From contig NQOP01000001.1 in the NCBI GenBank assembly GCA_003585845.1, forward strand, positions 691,074 through 702,985: a stretch of 11,912 bases of DNA. Direction: 5' to 3'. Position numbers and translations under genes: made by a program. Below the pieces are notes generated by a model. That model saw only the letters and a program-made list of their open reading frames with translations, was not told the origin of the DNA and did no database searches. Shown one piece after another: positions 7,373 through 11,912 of this stretch. Numbering within the stretch: the first letter of the stretch is position 1; every line of letters starts with the position of its first letter. The stretch comes from Bifidobacteriaceae bacterium NR021. GTDB lineage: Bacteria > Actinomycetota > Actinomycetes > Actinomycetales > Bifidobacteriaceae.

Positions 7373-7852
7373 TTATTGTACGCCAGTGGAGCCAAAACCT
7401 TTATCAGAGCGATCAGATTCAGGTAATTTAGATGCGGGAATAAATTGTGCTTCTACATAACGTTGTATAACCATTTGAGCGATACGATCACCTTTATGGA
7501 ATTGCACTGTGTTCTCAGGATCTAAATTAATAAGAGGAACCTTAATTTCACCACGATACCCGGCATCAACTGTTCCAGGTGCATTTAGCACAGTCACACC
7601 CTGTTTTGCTGCTAAACCAGAACGAGGATGCACTAAAGCAACATAACCTGCAGGTAAAGCTATAGCAACTCCAGTAGGAACAAGCGCTCTCTGGAAAGGA
7701 CGCAAAGTAAAATCTTGGGTAGTTCTTAAATCGGCACCTGCATCACCTGCATGCGCATAGCAAAGCGGCTGTAATGTAGATGTTTCATCATCGAGATACT
7801 TAATTAATACCTCAACCTGTTCGGGGCCAGTATAGGTCTCGTCATATGCCAT
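7373..7852 (-). CDS. dut: Deoxyuridine 5'-triphosphate nucleotidohydrolase (dUTPase)
   Basis: Trimeric cytoplasmic enzyme of 159 residues that hydrolyses dUTP to dUMP and pyrophosphate, keeping uracil out of DNA and feeding dTMP synthesis. All five family motifs are visible: I, AGDAGADL (35-42); II, PRSGLA (76-81); III, GTVDAGYRGEI (93-103) with catalytic Asp96 and the uracil-contacting Tyr99; IV, GDRIAQMVI (121-129); V, the C-terminal lid RSDKGFGSTG (148-157), whose Arg and Phe close over the substrate. The ATG follows the TAA of the DUF4193 gene with no gap, and AAGGAG lies 12 bases before the start, inside the upstream gene. This suggests coupled translation from one transcript. The N-terminus is about 10 residues longer than in compact dUTPases, which is unremarkable. 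Confidence 0.96.
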   Translation of the reverse strand: MAYDETYTGPEQVEVLIKYLDDETSTLQPLCYAHAGDAGADLRTTQDFTLRPFQRALVPTGVAIALPAGYVALVHPRSGLAAKQGVTVLNAPGTVDAGYRGEIKVPLINLDPENTVQFHKGDRIAQMVIQRYVEAQFIPASKLPESDRSDKGFGSTGVQ

Positions 7853-8146
7853 TTAAGCTGCGCACTCCTTGCAAACAGGCTGACCATCAGCATTAGTTTC
7901 AGCTAACTGGCTGCGATGCTTAACTAAGAAGCATTCAGAACAAATAAATTCATCGCCTTGCATAGGGATAACAGTCACGGATGCATCTTCGTTACTTAAA
8001 TCAGCACCTGGCAACTCGTAGTCTTCAGCAATAGCATTTTCATCATCGTCAATGTCGCTGCTTGAATTTTGAGAACCTTTACTCAAAGCTTCCAACGACT
8101 CTTCGTCCTCATCTTTGCTACGAGGAGAATCATAATCCTGTGCCAT
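7853..8146 (-). CDS. DUF4193 family zinc-ribbon protein
   Basis: Small acidic actinobacterial protein of 97 residues; function unknown. It starts MAQDYDSPR, continues with an Asp/Glu/Ser-rich low-complexity half (about 8-45), then the conserved ELPGADLS (44-51), and ends in a zinc-ribbon-like pair: CSEC (69-72) and CKEC (92-95), with KHRSQLA between. This arrangement is the hallmark of DUF4193. The frame stays open upstream to an ATG at 8191, but the start at 8146 is preferred because AAAGGA lies five bases before it and MAQDYD matches the family N-terminus. The zinc-ribbon could bind RNA polymerase, nucleic acid or another protein; nothing in the sequence decides this. The TAA directly abuts the dut ATG, and sepH is divergent on the other side. 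Confidence 0.9.
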   Translation of the reverse strand: MAQDYDSPRSKDEDEESLEALSKGSQNSSSDIDDDENAIAEDYELPGADLSNEDASVTVIPMQGDEFICSECFLVKHRSQLAETNADGQPVCKECAA

Positions 8147-8151
8147 TATGG

Positions 8152-8157
8152 TCCTTT
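8152..8157 (-). promoter_or_regulatory. Ribosome binding site that sets the DUF4193 start
   Basis: AAAGGA on the - strand, five bases before the ATG at 8146. It decides between that start and the longer possibility at 8191, which has no comparable site. Confidence 0.7.
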
Positions 8158-8217
8158 CGTCTTTAAAGCTACTTACGCGCATAGCATACACGAATGCTAC
8201 CCCGTATATTACACATT

Positions 8218-8234
8218 TTTTATTCTAAATAAAA
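8218..8234. repeat. AT-rich inverted repeat in the DUF4193/sepH divergent region
   Basis: TTTTATT (8218-8224) and AATAAAA (8228-8234) are perfect 7-base arms around CTA. It lies in the 158-base gap between the divergent DUF4193 and sepH starts. A possible -10 for DUF4193 (TAATAT on the - strand, 8206-8211) is adjacent. Such AT-only dyads arise easily by chance at this composition, so an operator role is speculative. Confidence 0.3.
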
Positions 8235-8304
8235 TGGTAAAGAATGCAGTGTATGGACTAAAGTATATAAATAGTATTGTTAAAAGCGAAGAAAGTGGTG
8301 CATA

Positions 8305-9510
8305 ATGCTTGAAAATCCGCCAAAAGAGGCGAGTTTCGACCATGTTGACGCAGACGGCAATTTGATTTTCATTTGTGAAAACACGCCGTTACGTATTCAA
8401 GTGGACGACACGCTGGAACGCGCCATCGCTGATTCACACAAAATTACGAGTAAAAACAGCGATGAACATAACTCAGTAGATGCTGGCACAAATTCTGTGC
8501 AATCTAATGCAACATTGCCTATTTCGCAAATTCAGGCATTGATTCGCGCAGGAGTTGCACCTTCACATGTAGCGCAAAGATACAACGTCAGCGAAACGCA
8601 AGTTAGGCGTTTTTCTGCAGGCGTTGAAACAGAAAAGCAGTATGCAATTGAGCAGTTCCTTCTAGTGCCTGCTCCTAAACAAAGCAATATGCGCACTATT
8701 GCAGATTTAATTGAGAGAACGTTAGCTAAAGCACATATTGGCATGGAAACAGTGCAATGGAAAGCAACACGCCGAGGATTAGAGCCATGGCGAATTAGTG
8801 CTACTTTCAAAACTGCTACTCGCACTATTAAAGCTGAGTGGACATGGAACATGCATGACAATTCTGTTACATGTGTGAACCCTTCTTCTAGATTGTTGCT
8901 TGGTGAAGATGTCAATGCAGTTGATACTTCTAAACAGTCTCCATACGGTGGAGCTTATAGAGACACTGTGAGCATTAATTTCCCATTCAACACTGAAGAG
9001 CTTCCAGGAAATTCTATTCGTTCTGCCAGAATTGAACGAGCTGTTTCTCAATGGGAACTTAGGAACAGTGACAAACTTGCAGATGCACAAACACAATCTT
9101 CGTTCGAAAATCAGGACAATGATTCTGACATACAGCAAGTATTAGAAAAAGGCTATTCTAAGCGTTCTACTAAAACAAATAAGCAATTTAAAGAAGATAA
9201 TCCGCAACAGCCTTCGCTAATACAATCGGATGCTGAACTTAATAATAGAAACGAAACGAATAGCAAAATCGCCAATGAGTCTAAAAAAGCACAAAAATCA
9301 TTGGCTGCTAAAGTTCAAAATGCCGAAAAAGCAGATATTGCTAGCACTACTTTGCAAGAAAATACTTCTGAAAGTAATCAAAATTCTGCTAAAAATAATC
9401 AAGAAATTAATACTAATAGTCAAGAAAAAACATCTTCTGAGCACAATAAACGTAAAGCTGGAAGAGCAGCGGTACCAAGCTGGGATGAAATATTATTTGG
9501 CGAAAGCTAA
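8305..9510 (+). CDS. sepH: SepH-like septation protein (DUF3071)
   Basis: Product of 401 residues matching the actinobacterial SepH family. In Streptomyces and mycobacteria, SepH binds FtsZ and promotes filament assembly in cytokinesis. The N-terminal DUF3071 region (about 1-195) includes a helix-turn-helix-like segment around LIRAGVAPSHVAQRYNVSE (79-97). In the family this segment, despite its DNA-binding look, is required for FtsZ interaction. The extreme C-terminus carries PSWDEILFG (391-399), the short conserved end motif of the family. Between them (about 250-380) lies a disordered linker very rich in Asn, Gln, Lys, Ser and Glu. The DNA shows the same split: the first roughly 130 bases are relatively GC-rich and the linker strongly A-rich. 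The ATG has a weak purine-rich site (GAAAGTGG) upstream, with TATAAA or TAGTAT as possible -10 boxes near 8266-8277. A clear terminator follows. Confidence 0.9.
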   Translation: MLENPPKEASFDHVDADGNLIFICENTPLRIQVDDTLERAIADSHKITSKNSDEHNSVDAGTNSVQSNATLPISQIQALIRAGVAPSHVAQRYNVSETQVRRFSAGVETEKQYAIEQFLLVPAPKQSNMRTIADLIERTLAKAHIGMETVQWKATRRGLEPWRISATFKTATRTIKAEWTWNMHDNSVTCVNPSSRLLLGEDVNAVDTSKQSPYGGAYRDTVSINFPFNTEELPGNSIRSARIERAVSQWELRNSDKLADAQTQSSFENQDNDSDIQQVLEKGYSKRSTKTNKQFKEDNPQQPSLIQSDAELNNRNETNSKIANESKKAQKSLAAKVQNAEKADIASTTLQENTSESNQNSAKNNQEINTNSQEKTSSEHNKRKAGRAAVPSWDEILFGES

Positions 9511-9549
9511 ATAAGAAGTTTAGAAATAAATTTTTCGCTTATTGACAAT

Positions 9550-9591
9550 ATGTGTGGCACTTTTAGTAAAATTTTAAGTGCCACACATTTT
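9550..9591 (+). terminator. Rho-independent terminator of sepH
   Basis: A perfect 13-bp stem (9550-9562 with 9576-9588; arm core TGTGTGGCACTT) has a 13-base AT-rich loop and is followed by TTT and then CATTT. It begins 40 bases after the sepH stop. It faces the phosphatase gene, which ends at 9647 on the other strand, but the T-tract on that side is poor. It therefore mainly serves sepH. Confidence 0.75.
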
Positions 9592-9646
9592 CATTTGCTA
9601 AGTTACGATTTATAAAATATTTTCAATATTAGAAGCAAAAAATCGC

Positions 9647-10906
9647 TTACACTAAATCTATGAGGCACGGAATATCCATTTCCATGTGAGTCATCGATCC
9701 ATGCACGCTAGGTAAACTCATAGCTTTATCAGATTGAATGCGGGAATCAACAATTGTGTAAGCTTCACAAGCTTGCACAATAACATCGCCAATAACAACC
9801 TCTGCCCTGTTGTTTACTAAACCAAAAATACCATCGTCAATGGCTTGTTTTTTACTGCGTACAATTGCATTAGTTCCAAAATATTCACGCCAACGATAAA
9901 TAATATCTTCAGGATTTGTGTCACTGTCAGCATACAACATTACAGAACGAGGTTCACCGCCAACCATCGATACGCCTTTTATCAACTCATCATGCTTAGC
10001 AATATCAACTCGCTTATTTGGATCAGATTTAATCATCCCATGATCTGCAGTAATAACAATTAATGTTCCAGGAGCACAATTTGCTCGTAAAAGACGCAAC
10101 TGTTCGTCAATTTGCTCAAAAACAGAAACCCACTGCTGAGAATCCCAACCATAATTATGACCGGTTTTATCAGCGTCACGTAAATACATATAAGTTAAAC
10201 CTGGAGTTTTACTGCTATTAGCAGCCTTAAGAATGCGAGCTCTAGGAGTTCCAGCAGTAATATAATTTGCTCCACGAAAAGCAGCTTTTGTAAGAGGAGT
10301 ATTTTCAAACTTTGGTAATCCCACGCTATCTGCACGGACTCCATTAGAAACTAAACTTTCAAATATAGTTGGCTCTTGCTGCAAAACTAACGGATCAGGC
10401 GCATCATTAAATTGAATAAGCTGCGCAAGTTTACCAGTTTGAGAATTCTTTTGCGTGTAACCGGTCATGCAAGTAAGACCCGGACATGTGCCTGTTCCAA
10501 AAGTAGCCATTGCAGCAACAGTTGTGCTTGGAACGCACGTGCTAATTGGTCTTTGATTTATTGATTCGTTAAGTAAGGATCGTAAATAAGGAGCGTGACC
10601 TTTGCGCATAAGAATATTCCAGTATCCTAAACCATCTATTAGCACTACAATTGCAGAATTAGATTTAGGGAAACCAAGGCTTTCTCGTAAAGCGTGTGGA
10701 TCGTTATGAATAGCTGTTTTAACAGGAGCATCTATTGCATCACTTAAAGCTGGAAGAACCGAAGATATATGTAACGCTCCACCAAGATTTTTTTCATTAA
10801 AATCATAAGAAAAATCTTCATTAACTGCGAAATTAGAAAAATCACCGTACTTAACATTACCAACGAATTGTAAAAGATCATTTTCAGACGGTATTTCAGC
10901 ACTCAT
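9647..10906 (-). CDS. Alkaline phosphatase superfamily protein (nucleotide pyrophosphatase/phosphodiesterase-like)
   Basis: Predicted two-metal phosphodiesterase or phosphatase of 419 residues (PF01663-like). All expected metal and catalytic positions are visible: Asp91 in VVLIDGLG (87-94), nucleophile Thr128 in PSTTVAAM (126-133), Asp246 and His250 in DADKTGHNYG (244-253), Asp288 and His289 in ADHG (287-290), and His402 in VHGSMTH (401-407). The core is therefore intact and probably active. Unlike many family members, it has no signal peptide or membrane anchor: the first 80 residues are hydrophilic, so it should act in the cytoplasm. The substrate is unknown; nucleotide diphosphate linkages or phosphodiesters are family-level guesses. 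The start lacks a clear Shine-Dalgarno. The gene is divergent from parC and convergent with sepH. Confidence 0.88.
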   Translation of the reverse strand: MSAEIPSENDLLQFVGNVKYGDFSNFAVNEDFSYDFNEKNLGGALHISSVLPALSDAIDAPVKTAIHNDPHALRESLGFPKSNSAIVVLIDGLGYWNILMRKGHAPYLRSLLNESINQRPISTCVPSTTVAAMATFGTGTCPGLTCMTGYTQKNSQTGKLAQLIQFNDAPDPLVLQQEPTIFESLVSNGVRADSVGLPKFENTPLTKAAFRGANYITAGTPRARILKAANSSKTPGLTYMYLRDADKTGHNYGWDSQQWVSVFEQIDEQLRLLRANCAPGTLIVITADHGMIKSDPNKRVDIAKHDELIKGVSMVGGEPRSVMLYADSDTNPEDIIYRWREYFGTNAIVRSKKQAIDDGIFGLVNNRAEVVIGDVIVQACEAYTIVDSRIQSDKAMSLPSVHGSMTHMEMDIPCLIDLV

Positions 10907-10973
10907 ACTTACTATTGAACCACTTATATTGCATTGAACAAAACGCGAATAACAAATATTTATATAAATAACT

Positions 10974-10979
10974 AGTCAA
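10974..10979 (-). promoter_or_regulatory. Possible -35 box for the phosphatase gene
   Basis: TTGACT on the - strand matches five of six bases of TTGACA. A very AT-rich stretch follows, but no hexamer at 16-18 bases is a convincing -10 (TATTTG is at 15). The box touches the left edge of the palindrome at 10981-10999. Confidence 0.3.
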
Positions 10980-10980
10980 A

Positions 10981-10999
10981 TTGCTGAAAAATTCAGCAA
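10981..10999. repeat. Perfect palindrome in the phosphatase/parC divergent region
   Basis: TTGCTGAA (10981-10988) and TTCAGCAA (10992-10999) are perfect 8-base arms around AAA. Its place between two divergent genes, next to possible promoter elements of both, suggests an operator. There is no T-run suited to a terminator, and it lies outside both coding regions. Confidence 0.5.
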
Positions 11000-11016
11000 A
11001 AACATGCTGTTTGTGC
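10996..11016. repeat. Second, overlapping inverted repeat upstream of parC
   Basis: Nine-base arms (10996-11004 and 11008-11016) surround TGC, with eight of nine pairs matching. It shares GCAA with the right arm of the palindrome at 10981-10999. Together they form a compact 36-base block of dyad symmetry immediately upstream of the AT-rich parC promoter region (TATAAA at 11018-11023). Confidence 0.4.
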
Positions 11017-11017
11017 A

Positions 11018-11023
11018 TATAAA
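11018..11023 (+). promoter_or_regulatory. Possible -10 box of parC
   Basis: TATAAA matches five of six consensus bases and lies 44 bases before the parC start. No good -35 is seen at the correct distance because that position falls inside the overlapping palindromes. The promoter may be activator-dependent, or the assignment may be wrong. Confidence 0.3.
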
Positions 11024-11053
11024 TTGGTAAGATTGATAGCCGTAATGTCATTC

Positions 11054-11059
11054 AAGGAG
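11054..11059 (+). promoter_or_regulatory. Ribosome binding site of parC
   Basis: AAGGAG, eight bases before the ATG at 11068. A strong and well-placed site that fixes the parC start. Confidence 0.8.
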
Positions 11060-11067
11060 TTCTAAAT

Positions 11068-11912
11068 ATGCCCTCACGCCATCACTCAACACAGCAAGCT
11101 TTCGACCCAAGAAAAGTTAAAGAGCATATTGTTGAAACACCATTGAACGAAGAAATGAGCAAATCCTTCTTGGAATATGCTTATTCAGTTATTTACGCTC
11201 GCGCTCTTCCGGACGCACGAGACGGCATGAAACCAGTGCAGCGACGCATTGTGTATCAAATGGGCAATATGAATTTGAGTCCTGATCATGCTTATATGAA
11301 ATCAGCGCGCGTTGTTGGTGAAGTAATGGGTAAACTTCATCCTCACGGTGATTCTGCAATCTATGAAGCAATGGTTCGCTTAGCTCAACCATTTTCCCTA
11401 CGCTTGCCACTTGTTGACGGACACGGTAATTTTGGTTCTCTTGACGACGGTCCAGCAGCTTCTCGATACACAGAAGCGCGTTTAGCTCCCGCATCACTAG
11501 GTATGAACGCGGATATCAACGAAGACACAGTTGATTTCGTACCAAATTACGACAATAAACTAAAAGAACCTACTGTGCTTCCTGCAGCTATTCCAAATCT
11601 TTTAGTAAATGGCGCTTCTGGAATTGCTGTAGGCATGGCAACTAATATGGCAACGCATAATCTAGGCGAAGTAGTTGCTGCAGCAAAATATGTTATGAAA
11701 CATCCTGACGCAACCCTAGATGATCTTATGAAACTAGTTCCAGGACCTGACTGGCCTAGCGGAGGAATTATCATCGGTCGAAGTGGCATTCGCGAAGCTT
11801 ACGCAACAGGTCGCGGAGCATTCACTACAAGATCTACAACACATATAGAAAATATTACTGCTCGCAAAAAAGCTATTATTGTTACAGAACTTCCGTTTAT
11901 GGTTGGACCAGA
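11068..11912 (+). CDS. parC: DNA topoisomerase IV subunit A, N-terminal part (cut by window end)
   Basis: Type IIA topoisomerase A subunit; 281 residues are visible and the frame runs off the window. It cuts and rejoins DNA with ParE to decatenate daughter chromosomes. Visible features: [21 protein letters not shown] (start of the breakage-reunion domain, about 36-55, conserved), [19 protein letters not shown] (78-96), and RYTEARLA with catalytic Tyr134. The quinolone-resistance region has Ser96 and Glu100 ([10 protein letters not shown]). Glu at the second position is usual in ParC, where GyrA usually has Asp. The [16 protein letters not shown] block (117-132) also fits actinobacterial ParC better than GyrA. 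With Ser96 and Glu100 both present, there is no substitution at the two classic resistance positions. The start MPSRHH follows a strong AAGGAG site. Confusion with GyrA is the main alternative. Confidence 0.88.
   Translation, partial: MPSRHHSTQQAFDPRKVKEHIVETPLNEEMSKSFLEYAYSVIYARALPDARDGMKPVQRRIVYQMGNMNLSPDHAYMKSARVVGEVMGKLHPHGDSAIYEAMVRLAQPFSLRLPLVDGHGNFGSLDDGPAASRYTEARLAPASLGMNADINEDTVDFVPNYDNKLKEPTVLPAAIPNLLVNGASGIAVGMATNMATHNLGEVVAAAKYVMKHPDATLDDLMKLVPGPDWPSGGIIIGRSGIREAYATGRGAFTTRSTTHIENITARKKAIIVTELPFMVGP

Noticed and set aside
8147..8191. A 15-residue N-terminal extension of the DUF4193 protein from the ATG at 8191
   Set aside because: AAAGGA sits ideally before the internal ATG at 8146, the family N-terminus is MAxDYD-like, and the extension has no supporting ribosome site.
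9230..9514. Open frame of 94 codons overlapping the 3' part of sepH on the same strand
   Set aside because: Its Lys/Leu/Ile-rich composition is what the A-rich sepH linker gives in a shifted frame. The sepH frame ends in the conserved PSWDEILFG motif, so it is the real one.
11068..11912. Calling this gene gyrA
   Set aside because: The Glu at the second quinolone-pocket position and the [16 protein letters not shown] block fit ParC better. The C-terminal domain is outside the window, so a small doubt remains.
1..11912. CRISPR arrays, insertion sequences, tRNA or rRNA genes, toxin-antitoxin pairs, defence islands
   Set aside because: I found no regularly spaced direct repeats, transposase-like frame, cloverleaf or paired small genes. 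The window is dense with core genes.

Overview
The window is chromosomal DNA from a low-GC member of the Bifidobacteriaceae, most likely Gardnerella. Two observations support this. Several genes are characteristic of Actinobacteria: a DUF4193 zinc-ribbon protein, a SepH/DUF3071 division protein, a bifunctional Rel with the actinobacterial N-terminus, and a three-part LPG-synthase-TM protein. At the same time the base composition is strongly AT-rich, which is unusual in that phylum. The genus is an inference from gene content and composition, not from a database match.

Layout. (1) Bases 1-4322, + strand: the tail of an unrecognised reading frame open at the window edge, then purB (adenylosuccinate lyase), then, after 15 bases, a large membrane protein with two transmembrane halves around a degenerate kinase-like middle. 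(2) Bases 4323-4810: an AT-rich spacer with helically phased A-tracts and a likely promoter, then an HU gene whose codons are clearly more GC-rich than its surroundings. (3) Bases 4865-8146, - strand: DUF4193 -> dut -> rel, read right to left. hup and rel converge on one strong shared hairpin terminator. (4) Bases 8305-9510, + strand: sepH, divergent from DUF4193. (5) Bases 9647-10906, - strand: a cytoplasmic-looking alkaline-phosphatase/nucleotide-pyrophosphatase superfamily enzyme. (6) Bases 11068-11912, + strand: the start of parC (topoisomerase IV subunit A), cut by the window end and divergent from the phosphatase gene.

The genes are largely housekeeping: purine synthesis (purB), nucleotide pool sanitation (dut), the stringent response (rel), nucleoid structure (hup), chromosome decatenation (parC) and FtsZ-ring regulation (sepH). 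I see no tRNA, rRNA, CRISPR array, insertion sequence or phage module. The only possible mobile trace is a phage-like motif in the fragment at the left edge. No intergenic gap exceeds 300 bases; the longest is about 206 bases, upstream of hup.

I did not find a convincing new multi-gene system. The best leads are the phased A-tracts upstream of hup, the degenerate pseudokinase inside the membrane protein, overlapping palindromes between the phosphatase and parC genes, and the unidentified fragment before purB.
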